A DNA stretch of 64,000 nucleotides from Dermatemys mawii (Eukaryota; Chordata; Testudines; Dermatemydidae), in assembly GCA_007922305.1 (NCBI GenBank), contig ML677374.1, positions 14,131,511 through 14,195,510 of the forward strand. The letters run 5' to 3'. This document shows, one piece after another, positions 13,801-24,450 of the stretch. The notes under the pieces were generated by a model. That model was given only the letters and a program-made list of their open reading frames with translations, was not told where the DNA came from and did no database searches. The first letter of the stretch is position 1. Each line of letters begins with the position of its first letter. The position numbers were made by a program, and so were the translations under genes.

Positions 13801-14149
13801 ACATTTCCCATACAAAAGGCTCCTTGCTCCCAGGTGCTCTGGGAACCCATTCCTCTCCCTGCTGGGAGGGACGGTCACGAACCAGATCTCCTGGGAGTTT
13901 ATCCTTTTGTATATGGCCCATAGCCCCAGAGCTGCATTTCCAGGAGCTGTGCTAACAGCATGAGGTGGATGCGGAGCAGATGGAAGGCAGAAGAGTGGGA
14001 GCGAGGGAGCAAAGGGGTGGACACATGAACAGAGACATGGAAAAGCAGAGGGGTCGGGGTGAATGGAGGGGGCAGAGGTCTAGGATGGGAGCACAGAGGG
14101 AGAGAGACGTGGACCAGGGCAGAGGGATGCAGGAGGGACTCAGACAGCC
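10816..14149. other. Proximal SPNS2 intron 1: no gene seen
   Basis: Apart from the SINE fragment at 11370, this stretch holds AT-rich DNA, a short AC run near 12594 and no recognisable exon. A 135-codon plus-strand ORF at 13556-13963 and minus-strand ORFs opposite it have no domain features and lie in intronic sequence, so I do not call them genes. Confidence 0.55.
11370..11475 (+). repeat. MIR-like SINE 3' fragment
   Basis: GACTCAGTTTCCCCTTCTAT, AATGGGAATGCTTGAC and AAGTGCTTTGAAGATTTAAA match the core-to-tail half of the MIR-type SINE. The 5' half is missing or too diverged to see. Confidence 0.65.
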
Positions 14150-14180
14150 GGGCGGAGAGCTGGGGGGCCGGGCCCTGCCC

Positions 14181-14187
14181 CTTACCT
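14181..14187 (-). other. SPNS2: Splice donor of SPNS2 exon 1
   Basis: On the minus strand the sequence reads GGCAG|GTAAGG, matching the vertebrate U2 donor consensus. Cutting here leaves exon 1 in phase 1 inside the Gly codon after TVA, which agrees with the conserved TVAG motif continuing into the next exon. Confidence 0.88.
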
Positions 14188-14480
14188 GCCACCGTGTACC
14201 TGTCCAGGTAGTTGAGCACGTTGCCCACGCTGAGGATGCCGGCGGCCGCTACCCGGGCCCTGCCCAGGCTGGGGGGCTTGTGGCGGGGCGCCGGGCGCTC
14301 GGGGCTCTTCCCCGCCGGCGGGGGGTTCATCCTGCCCGACAGGGTCTGCACCTCGCCCTCGGCGCCCCGGCCGCAGCAGCCCCGCTCGCCCTCCTCTTCC
14401 TCCTCCTCGTCCCCGGCTCGGAGCCGCCCGCTGCAGCCCGGGCTGCCGGCCGCGGAGCCGCCGCTCTCCAGGCACATCAT
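14186..14480 (-). CDS. SPNS2: SPNS2 coding exon 1 (partial gene, 5' end)
   Basis: This is the first coding exon of SPNS2, a 12-helix major facilitator protein that exports sphingosine-1-phosphate across the plasma membrane of endothelial and other cells (family knowledge). The exon encodes 98 full residues plus the first base of a glycine codon. It begins MMCLE, as the mammalian protein does. It then has a Gly/Ser-rich stretch, a DEEEEEEGE acidic run at residues 24-32, the conserved EVQTLSG at 43-49, a Pro/Arg-rich linker, SLGR, and the first membrane helix at about 78-98 ending [10 protein letters not shown], the spinster signature. The SPNS1 N-terminus is quite different, so the paralogue call is firm. 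The exon stops at CAG|GTAAGG, a strong donor in phase 1. The start is the first ATG of a tandem Met-Met. The frame reads on into the intron, which should not be annotated as protein. Later exons must lie to the left of this window or be unrecognised within it. Confidence 0.93.
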
Positions 14481-14722
14481 GGGCTGCGGGCGGCAGCCGG
14501 GCAGGGAGGAGCCCGCTCGCTCCGCAGCGCGGCCGGGCAGGGACGCCAGCGGGGCACGCTCAGCGCCGCATCCCGCAGCCGGCTGAGCAGCCGCCTCCTG
14601 CCTGCGGGACCGGCCGCCGCCAGCCTCTGACAGCGGGGCGGGAGCAGGCGGCCCCGCAGCCGAGGCTCCGCCTCCGCCCGGCTCCCTCCCGCCTCAGAGC
14701 GCCCCGCGACGGGACCCGCGTG

Positions 14723-14970
14723 CCCCGCACCCCGCCCGGCTCCCCCGAGGACCTGTGTCCCCNNNNNNNNNNGTGCACCCAGCGCCCCGCAGCTTGCTTG
14801 ACTCCCCTGAAGGGGACCTGTGTTCTCAGGGCCCCCCACCTTGTATGGCTCCCCCCAAGAGGAGTCATATGTACCCCGCACCCTGCCTAGCGCCCCAGAT
14901 AGGGGTCGTGTGTACCCAGCACCCCACACCCTGCCTGGCTCCCCCATGGGGAAATATGTCCCCAGTGCAC
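14723..14970. repeat. Degenerate GC-rich minisatellite upstream of SPNS2
   Basis: Four to five diverged copies of a unit of roughly 40-60 bases can be followed. Each has a CACCC(T/C)GCC(T/C)GGCTCCCC-like half and a TGTGT(A/C)CCCAG-like half. The second half recurs near 14753, 14818, 14869, 14909 and 14956. The 10-N gap sits between the first two units, so the copy number in the genome may differ from what is shown. The array overlaps the distal edge of the CpG island and could affect promoter spacing. Confidence 0.65.
14763..14772. other. Assembly gap (10 N)
   Basis: Ten undetermined bases lie inside a GC-rich tandem-repeat stretch just upstream of the SPNS2 CpG island. A round 10-N run is usually a placeholder, so the true length is unknown. 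Confidence 0.95.
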
Positions 14971-16160
14971 ACCAGGGGGCCTGCCCCTCACAAGCAACCT
15001 CCCACGGTTAGGCACCCAGGGAACCCATCCTCCTACAGCGCACTAGGGTGCCCTAGGCACAGTGGAGCAGTCCCAGGACCTCCACCACCACCCAGCACCC
15101 ACCAGGCAGTACCTCACCCACTCCAGCCACACCTGGAGTCCCATACTCCCCACCCCTTTTAACTGCCCCTCTCATATAGAGTGGAGCATCCCCCTCCTCC
15201 CATTGCCTACCACCCTACTGCACAGCACAAAAAAGGGCCCTTCCACCCAAGGCCCAACACGCCGCTCAGAAGGGATCCTCCTCCTGCAGGCCGCATGCAC
15301 CCCTGGGGCTGGCCTTTCATGTCAGCGTGCAGACCTCCCGTCAGAGGCACAGGGCTCGCTGCAGGCACACCGAGGCTGGGTGGCCATGCACACGGACCCA
15401 CAGAGCTCCACACCTGCCTACAGGGTTAAAACTGTAACAAGGGAAGTCACTACCTCTTCATGGGGGCTTAAGACCATTCTGAGTTTAGAGTCCAACAGTT
15501 TCAGGTTCCTGGAAGGAGATTCAGATGCTCTCAAGGGAGGCATGTTGTGCATTATTACCCCCATTTTTACAGCCTGGAGACTAAGGTAGAGACGACCCCA
15601 TTGACAGAGGCCCTGTACCTTCTGTCATCATTTTACACCCTTACACAACACAACCAAAAACACAGCTATCTGTGTTTTAGCTATCTACACAACCAAATCA
15701 CAGATAGCTAAAAGCACAGGATCTTAGTGCAAGGCAATGGTGATCCTGCAGTGAGCATCACACACATGCCTGAACCCAACTGATGCCCAGTGACTGCAGT
15801 AAGAGGCCACATACAGAGTTCTCATTGCTGGATTAGGGCCTAAGGTCACACACAAAGTCATGGCAGGGCTAGAAATGGAATAGCAAAGTCCTAACCCCTT
15901 GCCCTAGCTCCAGACAACACTCTCACCCCAAGTTGATTTTGGAACAATTCCATCATAAAGCATCTGAAAACTGCTCAAATATTCCACCTACTGAAAAACA
16001 CCACACAATTTTTACCCGCATTCTCCCCAAAGATTGATCTCTGCACTAAGAACAAGCAAGAGAAAATTCAGCTCAAAAAATAAAGAGGCAGAAGTGTTCA
16101 GAATGAAAGTTCATATACACATAGCACAGTGCCGAACACAAATAGCTACGGGAATCACAG
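14971..16160. other. SPNS2 upstream flank, GC-moderate, no gene seen
   Basis: CpG-poor, C-rich sequence fades rightward from the minisatellite. Plus-strand ORFs here (for example 15062-15589) are proline- and histidine-rich readings of C-rich DNA without domains. A SINE-like fragment with ATTATTACCCCCATTTTTAC lies at 15545-15610, and a short inverted repeat lies at 15670-15719. Confidence 0.5.
15670..15719. repeat. Short inverted repeat
   Basis: CTGTGTTTTAGCTATCT at 15670-15686 pairs with AGATAGCTAAAAGCACAG at 15702-15719, allowing one unpaired base. The loop is 15 bases. It may be a remnant of a palindromic MITE. Confidence 0.6.
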
Positions 16161-16512
16161 CAGTGCCGGCGTCAGCTTTTTTGCCGCCCTAGGCGGCAAA
16201 GCAGAACAGAAGCTGAAGACCGCCAAAGCTGGAGTTGCCGCGGAAACACCGCCGAAGATAGGAGGAGCTGCCGGGGTGGCGAAAAAAAGAGAGAAAAGAA
16301 TCCGGAAGTTGTGGACCTGCTGCCAAAAGAAGAACCGGCAGGAGGGGTATAGCCGCTGAAATGCCGCCGAATCTAGAAGAAGCCCTGGGAGCTGCCACCA
16401 AAATGCCGCCTATGTCAGGAAAAAGCCGCCCTCAGAACCACTGAAAAGCTGCCCTCAAAACAGTGCCGCCCTAGGCCACTGCCTAGGTCACCTAGTGCTT
16501 ACACCAGCTCTG
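16161..16512. mobile_element. GC-rich non-autonomous hAT-like element
   Basis: The 352-base block begins CAGTGCCGGCGTCAGC. Its reverse-complemented right end is CAGAGCTGGTGTAAGC, matching at 11 of 16 positions and sharing the CAG tip typical of hAT elements. Flanks AATCACAG and AATACAGG are similar but shifted by one base. The body is unusually rich in GCCGCC and CCGCC motifs compared with its AT-rich surroundings and includes the palindrome GCCGCCCTAGGCGGC near 16184. Two opposing short ORFs are by-products of base composition. Confidence 0.65.
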
Positions 16513-16974
16513 AATACAGGATAGCTAATGAACTACAATGAAGCTGCCAAAGAGCAGAGGGTTTCTCATCAAGAGCCTTCTTACCCACACTGAACCTGCT
16601 ACAACGTGAGGGTGAGAATCTCCATATTCAGGACATACTTGAAATAAATGGATTTGTAAATCATCAGCCATGGCCTAAGCAAATTGAGGCATTGGGTGCT
16701 ACTCTGGTAAGAGCACAGGAATAGTGACCCGATCTTAAACCGAACTTCACACCCCTTGATAACTATATGTTATTCCCTCATAACCAGAAACTTCTACCCT
16801 TAAACTCCATACCGTTCACTTTTTTAAAACATAATCTTAATTCATTTTTTTAATTTGCATTAATTTGTACAGCTCTGTCACACCCATTCACTCAGAGTTG
16901 GAACTAGAGTAAGCAACAGCTAAGCTGTGCTTACCCCAGGGTTGGGGTAAGTCAGTATTCTGATGACACTCCTA

Positions 16975-17095
16975 AAATTTAAGGTCAGAAGGGACCATCA
17001 TGATCATCTAGTCTGACCTCCTGCACATTGCAGGCTACAGAACCTCACCTGCCCACTCCTGCACTAGACACTCCAAAGGAAACCCCAGGATAATG
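16975..17095 (-). repeat. CR1-like LINE 3'-end fragment
   Basis: AAGGTCAGAAGGGACCATCA, TGATCATCTAGTCTGACCTC and CTGCACATTGCAGGCTACAG are the reverse strand of the usual CR1 3' terminus (GGTCAGACTAGATGATCATAAT in forward sense). It is 5'-truncated, as most CR1 copies are. Confidence 0.8.
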
Positions 17096-17589
17096 CAAAA
17101 GATGGATGGCACAACAGATAGCACTCTTCCATCTGAGTCAGTGTTTGAATCAGGCTTCAGAGAGATAGGCGTGTTATTCTGTATCAGCAAATACAACAAG
17201 GAGGTACTTGTGTTTTGTTAGTCTCTAGGTGTCACAAGTACTCTTCCTTGTTTTTGTTTCAATCAGTTCCTCTTGGGTGACACACCTAAGACAAAAACAA
17301 ACAGAATATGACTGGCCACTAGGAAGTCTTAAAAGATGCCATAGGTGGTAAGGGTTAGCCCCAGCGTCCTTCTCAAATTCCAGTAGAGCTAATTATGTAC
17401 CACTTAAATTGCTCTTGTAGCTTCAACTTGATGCCATCTTTTTTCTTAATTTCCTGTTCTAAATAGTTGGGCTGCCTGGTATTAAATAGCTGTCATATTT
17501 TATCCAGTAAGTACCTGCAGTCTAACATTGGAGGAAGTGACTGAGCATGTAATAGAGAATTTATTTGTAGTATAGTAGAGTTTATAGGC

Positions 17590-17790
17590 TGTAATTCAGA
17601 TCAGGGCCCCACTGTGCTAGATGCTGTACATACATGTAGTAAGAGACGGTGCCTCCCCTGAAAAGCTTATACTCTGTAGCGATACACAAAGGGTGTGAGG
17701 AGAAGCAGAGGAACAGAGATAGGTAAGGTGACTTGCCTGATTAACCTTTATTCCTGGCTCTTACTTCAGAACCCTATCCACTACAAGCAG
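17590..17790. repeat. Ancient amniote repeat, CACTGTGCTAG family
   Basis: GGGCCCCACTGTGCTAGATG, CTGTACATACATGTAGTAAG and GACGGTGCCTCCCCTGAAAA match a motif series that recurs in this window at 22770, 28068, 35650 and 39750 (core CACTGTGCTAGGTGCTGTAC). The downstream part turns into a MIR-like reverse body. I know it as a common sauropsid interspersed repeat but cannot name the family. Confidence 0.55.
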
Positions 17791-17896
17791 ACTCTCTCTC
17801 ACGTGGGAAGAACTTTAGGGTGCAACTATGCTGTGATTAAAAACCCACAGCACAGCTAAAGCTGGCTCAGGTCAGCTGACTTGGTCTCAGGCTACA

Positions 17897-17975
17897 GGGC
17901 TATAAAATTGCAGTGTAGACATTTAGGCTCGGGCTGGAGCCTAAGCCTGAATGTCTACATTGCAATTTTATAGTC
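17897..17975. repeat. Near-perfect palindrome (MITE centre)
   Basis: GGGCTATAAAATTGCAGTGT continues to AGACATTTAGGCT and is answered by AGCCTGAATGTCTACATTGC, then AATTTTATAGTCC. The arms are about 32 bases with a handful of mismatches around a GGGCTG loop. The outer sequence, TGACTTGGTCTCAGGCTACA against GCAATAAACCAAGACCTCA, is a much weaker continuation. A folded-back MITE is the likely origin. Confidence 0.75.
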
Positions 17976-20502
17976 CTTGTAAGAGAAGCAATAAACCAAG
18001 ACCTCAATGTGTCCACACATTTCAGATCTGAAAACAGCAACCTCTCCTCCTTTCCTCCCCCTTTTGCGCAGATTTCCATCATTTGGAATCAGCCCGTGTT
18101 AAACTAAAATACTAACAAAGTACAAAAGATAACATGACAAACAATATACTCAATATCAAATACAATACAATATACTCAGTATCAAAATAAATGTTTCAGT
18201 TAATCTCCGAATAAGTGAGATAGAATCCTGCACAAAGGATGCTACAGTCTGTGTTCTCTGGGTCTATTCAGACACTATCTCCTTGCTAAAGTTCACATAC
18301 CTATAAGAAAAATAAGTTTGCATATATTTAAAAAACCTTTTACTAACAAAATGTATAGATTTGGGCATAGAGAATATAATAATTGTTCAAATATTAGTAA
18401 ATCTAAAAATGCATAAAATTTAAGTGTGGCAATTGTGAAGAACTCATTATTAGTAAAAATTAGCAGCCTTGTTAGATTGCTAGTGTTTTCTAGTATCCAG
18501 AACAATGCTTAATACAAGATAGACTATTCTAATCCTACAGAGTTAGGACATTAACTGTATAATGAATCTAGAAGTTATTTAAAAATAGAATCAAATTGGG
18601 AATAATTTCTTCCTGTATTTTGAAGTGGAATGGAATAAAACTCTTCTCAAATTAAAGTTAAAAGTAAAAAGAAAAAATAAACAACACTTCCAGAAGATAA
18701 TTACCAAGTTACAACAATATGAGAAAACGTCATCCTGGTGCTAAATCGTTCAAGAACAAGAAACAGAAAATGAGCCAAAAAACTTTTTAAATAAATTCTG
18801 TTAGTGTATATTTTAATTAACTATGTTAAATATTCCAAGGAAAGGCTGGAAACCCTTGGAAAGGAACTTTTTGTAAAGCTTGAATGCCACCTACTGGATG
18901 GGCAGGAAACCTGCCATGACATTTTGACCTGTCCAGTTAATGAATGACCACTTCTCCAAAAGAAAAGAGCCAATAAAAATGACTAAACATGTCCTATTGA
19001 GGTAGGCCAAGCCCAAATCAAATGGGGAGATAATACATTAAAAGATTACCAAGCCCAGACCAGCAAAACCTACATTCAACAGATCAATACTTGATTCAAA
19101 GGAACTGGTCCATTCCACTAAATAAGTGTTTAATTTTCTCTAAGAGTGTGATTTTCTGTGACCTAGAATCCTTTATGGAAAAGAATCTTGGGTCCTAGGA
19201 CACTGAAGTCCAGAATCCCAACTGTAAGCATTTTTGGGAAAGAGGCATCTTTCTGAAGACTGAAGCCCTTAAGCCCCACCATGAAAAACAAACAAACCAC
19301 ACACTGAACAGAAGGAGGACTAATAGATCCCACCTGCTTAAAGGTACAGAATGATTTAGGAAATCAATTATTATTGCTATAATTCCACATGGAATTTTTG
19401 TGATTCAAAGAATGTCAGAATTTGGCCTCGGAGTGTAGAATTATTATTTTCTCAGAACACTGAACCCATTAGAGTTCAAAGCTATTCCATAAAACCAGAC
19501 TCTTGGACTGACAGGAACTCTGAACTGGAAAATACCAGTCATAAACTTAACAATTTCCATAGATATTATTAACATATCCTGATTCCAAAGAAACAAAATT
19601 AAAAAAATTATACTAGAAATAGGAAAACAAATAGAGTCTTATAGTATCTCTAATGATTAGGAATAAGTCTCCTAAAATATAATTCAATTAAGTTATAAAT
19701 TTAAATCTAACAACATTTTCACTAAAACTCCATTTAGAGCTAATTTAAATCACGAGTTCACCTGTAACTTCCAGAGTTATTGTTCAAACCTAGTGTGTAG
19801 TACTGAGATTACTTCCCTTGATTTACTAAATTATCTGGTTTAGAAAACCTTAACATCTTTGGTTTAATACATACTTAACTAAATCTCAGAAGTACTTATT
19901 ATGTTATATGTTTGTGGAAATTAATTATTTGATTGTTCATTTTATTTTGTCATCTTGTTTCAACTCAATTCCTCACTTTAAAAGTGCTACAAAGAACTAG
20001 CAGCTTTGTAAAAATCACTGTTGTTCTTTGCCCTGTATTTTACCCAAACCTTTGCAGTTGTGCTGCCTTTGCATCTGTGAGTTTGAATTACTTGACAATG
20101 AGAAGCAGCCTTGAATCTCTCTCCCTTGTAACACTACTCTGTGAGAGAGAGAGTAAGACAAGGTACCTTCAAACTTCAAAATATCACTTTAATCATTATT
20201 TGTGTGTGCTAGAAACTTTAAAACACTCTAATTGTGTTGTGTGTTTTTAACCCCAGAGTTATCTAATGTATTAATACTTTACACTCTACACTAGCCTCAT
20301 TCCAATCTTGTGTGTGGCAACCTTTGTCTGTTTTAAGTACCAAATGCAGGGTACTTTGAGATATTTCTCTTCGATATTGAAATGGAACACTATTTACTCC
20401 CTGGTGTACAGTATTATCTTTAATATCTCTCCTTCTGCCAATTAACTCAAACACCAGTACACTGCCAGCCCATCAACTCCCTAAGAACACTTCTTCAACC
20501 TG
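17976..20502. other. AT-rich intergenic DNA, no gene seen
   Basis: Strongly AT-rich sequence with no recognisable exon. A 105-codon plus-strand ORF at 19933-20250 is hydrophobic but has no transmembrane periodicity or family signature that I recognise. Confidence 0.5.
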
Positions 20503-20684
20503 TATAGTTGTGGTAATCCAGTTGCTTTATTAAAATTATACTTAGTTATATAGTACTATTTCTTTAAGTTTAGCTGTAAAACTAATAGCTAAGCATTATT
20601 AACATAAACAAACAGCTAAATTTAAAGAAACAGTACTATATAACCAAGTATTACACTTTATAAAGTAACTAGATTACAACTATA
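20503..20684. mobile_element. AT-rich folded-back MITE, ~74-base arms
   Basis: Left arm 20503-20577 (TATAGTTGTGGTAATCCAGT ... TTTAGCTGT) is the diverged reverse complement of right arm 20612-20684 (ACAGCTAAATTTAAAG ... CAACTATA). They are separated by a 34-base loop. The stretch TTATATAGTACT is perfectly conserved between arms. There is no coding capacity, and target duplications were not resolved. Confidence 0.75.
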
Positions 20685-23600
20685 ATTAACTTGTTATTAA
20701 AATGTTTAAACTAAAGAAGGAACTAGGATGAAACTAAATAGGTTGAATAGGACAATATAATTGAAAAGTGGGCATACACTGTCAAGATAATCCTAGCCAT
20801 ATCTCCCAGCAAACCAATATCACCTCTGTCTTCTCCAGACTGAGCTTTGGCCAGCTCTCATCCATGCCCTAATCTCAGCCACACTCTGGGCAAGGCATTT
20901 CTGAGTGAGAGAAATAATCTCCCTGTGTGCGTTATGAGATCACTGAAAGCACCGCAGTCCATACTGCTCCACTAACCCACACCCATGGCCCCAGACACAC
21001 TGAACAGGCCAGGGGATAAGGAGAACCCATGACAACACCCTGGGGGAAAGGACCTGCCCAATATCCCTCAGAGAAAGTTCAGCAAGCAAGGAACAGAGAT
21101 TCTCCCTAGCAGAACCATCCTCTCCAGACACAGTCAAAAGAAGGGGGCTCTTTCACATTTATTTATTTATTTTTTAATTTCTCCATTATTTCAGTGGTCT
21201 CTTAAAAGCTTGACAACATTTTTTTGTATTGTTTTGCTCTGGTCTGCAGCCACTGATATTTTTCTCTCCCTACCCTTATTAACAAACGTGGTTTTGATTG
21301 ACAACTACAATATATCTTTTGGAAACAAAACCAGCCTTGTTTGTGCACCAATATAAGCTAAGTGTCAGCACAGTCCTAGGAATGAGAGACTGAGGGTCAA
21401 CTATTGCTGATGCAGGACCAGCAGGGGAGCACCGTTTTGAGCACTGTGGTTTTAAAATATGCAGGGCACTGGGACACGTTGGTGACACTATTAACAGGTA
21501 CTTTTAAAAACAGTTTATACAAGGGTTAGCATGTAACAGACTTAAGAAACATTTTATAAACGACTACAAGCACATCAGTGGAATGTGCTAAAGACTGTGT
21601 CTAACAGGTCAGTAGACTGCTCATAATCTATAACACTTAACCATCCAGTAAACCTTTATAAATTTGTCTATGTGCCTTAATATAAAGGGTGAGTGATTTT
21701 TTTTAAATAGTTTTAAAAAGTCTTTTAATTCCCAGCCCAGTTTATTTTGAATCCAGATACCCTGCTGCTAGCAGCAATTTTAAGGAAGGTCACCTTCTGG
21801 ATTTTAAAACCTCAGTCATGTCCTGTTAATACAGGATTGTTTAAGGACGGTGGTCTCATTGCAATAATGCTTAGCTGAAATGGGAACTCACCGCCAAAAG
21901 GGACAATTCTTGCTTTTCCAGAAGGAAGAACAACCTCGTGTAGGCTAGTATTTTTAAATTTCTAAAGAAAATAATTATGGTCCAAGAGAATATGTCCCTC
22001 TCCCACATTTTGCTTAAACCAGGGATCTTGTATAATCTGGTTTAAATTCAGGACTGTGACTGACAGACAGAGACAGACATACACACACATGACGTTATGC
22101 AAAAATAAAGCTACAGAATTCTAACCTTTGGGACCCCAAATCTAGGATTTCAGGTTGCCGAGCAGAGTATCCACCTGACTGAATCTTTCAACATATCACA
22201 TCACTGGGTTGTTACAATGCTGCAAAAACACAAACAAAAGGAGGATGGTTAGATATACAATACTGTAGCTGGAACATTCTGCATGACTGAGTGGCCTGTA
22301 GCTAGGGACCCTCCCCCAAAGAATTTAGACACCGGGGTGACACCAGATTCATATTATTGTCCTACATTTTACATTACTGCAATTACAGAATAATACGCTG
22401 CATTGCAGTAACTCCACCCCAAGGATATAAAAGTGCTTTGCAAACACCAGTAAAATTCTCACAATATTCACATCTCCCCACTCTGTGCACACAATCACAC
22501 ATTTCACCACAGTAAGTATTAGGACCAACCTGGGGGATTTGTGCTGATTTCAGCCATTGGTGGCTGAAGCCTGAGCAAATGCTCAATAAAGGCAAGGCAT
22601 TATATGCCCATTTCACAGTAGGGTAAATTAGGGCATCAAAAGATTATGTAACTCAATCCATATCGCAAGAGCACCCTCTACACTACAGCTACAGGCACAT
22701 CACAGATCCTGTTCCAACATGTGTTACAACCCCCACAGTTATTTAGCACAAGTGTTATTGAAAAGATTAGAGGCCCCAGCTGAGGTCAGGGCCTCCCTCG
22801 TGCTAAGTGCTGTACAAACACATAGTAATACAATGTCCCCACAGAAGCAGGCAGGTTACATTTTGTTGGGCATTAGGAGTGTCCTTAAAACATTCTAAAG
22901 CTTTGGACATATCCAATGTGTTAGCACAAACCAAGGACATTGTTAAAACAAGGGTAAGTCACAGTGGATTCATGCTGTAACTGCATCCCCAGACTCAGCT
23001 GGGGTTGTGATAGAGACAAGGGTATACTGAATCAGGGGAAGTTTCAGAAGTCCTGGGTACAACCCTGCTGCTTTAACCACTAGGCTACAGATCCTTAAAT
23101 ACCAGGTCAGATGCACAAGAAGTTCATACTTTCTAACAATATAAAAAGGCTTGGGAGGATTAGATTTAATCAGCAAATGTCGGTACATGATAATTCCACT
23201 CTACATGCACAAACCAACCAAAAAAAATATTTCCATTGATGATATCAAAATTTATAAAGAAGCAAAGTAAGAAAAATGGTGCTTGAGAATGCATGAGAGT
23301 TCAATTTAAGGGTATTTACTTTGAATATTTTGACATATGATGTTGTGATTTAACAGTGAATCTCTATGTCTGCCATCATTAACTGTCTGACCCACTCCAT
23401 CCTACTCTCTGGCATCCCTCCTCCATTATTTCCCACAACTGTGAACATTTAAATAGATGAAAATAAAAGAAAGCTTAAAACCCATATTTTTGCACCACTG
23501 TGAACATTTAAATAGATTAAAATTGAAAAAGCTTAAAAATAAACATTGATATTATCCACTGAAATCATTAAAAAAACAACAAATTCTGCCAACCCAAAAT

Positions 23601-24450
23601 AGAAGCAGTTGCCTGGCTCCCCAGGGTAAGTGACCATATATTTGTTTGTGCATCTTGCAGTCAAATAACTTTTTATTCAGTTCTGATATGCATGGAATTC
23701 TGTGGCCGTTGCCAAGCAGAAATGAAAAAAGTCACAATCACATCAGGCTGCCGTCAGAACCACAGTGTGCAGAGGCAGTTGCTAAAGCAGGTTCACCCAT
23801 CTTTTGGAACTGTTAAGTGAATAGCCCTTGATGTTTGGGATGACTTGTTGAATGTTGCAATTCATCGCCAGAAGCACTGAATTTCATTGCGCTCAGAGGG
23901 ATGTCAATGTTCTGAATAAAACGAGTTTTGTGGTCTCTGCTCAGCTCCCAGTGGAGACTGTCATCTCACATACAGCACATTCTTGGCAAACCCTGCTTCA
24001 CGTTCAAATGAATGAGCACTGACCTGAAATACTGTCTCTTCCCACTAGAGGCCTCAGGGTGCATGAACAATGACATGGACATTTGCTGTTAGTAAGCATC
24101 TCTGCTCCTCAGAGCTGCCAAATAGTTGAGGTCTGATTAACTAGTGTTTAAGAATCCTGTGTGGAGCAGAGAGCTACAGAAATAGTATTGCCACCCCACC
24201 CCAGCATTACAGGATGGAACTGCCAGCCCCTCGTGGGAACGGAGGAATCACAAAACAATACGGATAGACCCAGCAATTACCAATTTACAACTAGATTCTT
24301 GGCATCTCACTAAAGGACTCGTGACAGATGAGATCCGTAAAAAACAGCATCAACAAAAGGCTTCCAGCATTTTTTTTAGCACACAGGACAATCATTGAGA
24401 AGAAAGAAGAAATGAGGTTACACAAAGTGAAACAAGCCAAGGTGAGAATC
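20685..24450. other. Intergenic DNA with old repeat fragments, no gene seen
   Basis: Short ORFs only. A fragment of the CACTGTGCTAG-type repeat lies at about 22770-22870 (CTCGTGCTAAGTGCTGTAC, AAACACATAGTAAT). The run ACATACACACACAT near 22078 is a minor simple repeat. Near 23440-23530 the phrase GTGAACATTTAAATAGAT occurs twice, about 66 bases apart, as a local duplication. Nothing else could be supported. Confidence 0.5.

Larger units (their letters stand above)
14150..14762. promoter_or_regulatory. SPNS2: CpG island and likely SPNS2 promoter/5' UTR
   Basis: An abrupt block of very GC-rich, CpG-dense DNA covers SPNS2 exon 1 and about 280 bases upstream of its ATG, in contrast to the AT-rich surroundings. 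Sp1-type GC boxes are visible: GGGGCGGGA at 14635-14643 on the plus strand, and GGGCGGGG on the minus strand at 14730-14737. I see no convincing TATA box, so a dispersed CpG-island start is the likely mode. The transcription start cannot be fixed from sequence alone. It probably lies between about 14490 and 14750, reading leftward. Confidence 0.75.

Noticed and set aside
1..14149. SPNS2 exon 2 or later exons inside the window
   Set aside because: I looked on the minus strand for coding resembling the second and third membrane helices and saw none. Short exons could be missed, so this is absence of evidence by eye only.
13899..14185. Extension of the SPNS2 exon 1 reading frame beyond the donor (open to 13899 on the minus strand)
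   Set aside because: The frame passes a strong CAG|GTAAGG donor exactly after the conserved TVAG motif. The following residues have no resemblance to the spinster family, so this is read-through into intron 1.
13965..14630. 221-codon plus-strand ORF opposite SPNS2 exon 1
   Set aside because: It is an arginine- and alanine-rich antisense reading of CpG-island DNA with no domains. The minus strand encodes a recognised protein over the same bases.
14477..14947. 156-codon minus-strand ORF across the assembly gap
   Set aside because: It reads through the N run and minisatellite, and its repetitive glycine/proline composition comes from the tandem repeat. It is not a credible protein.
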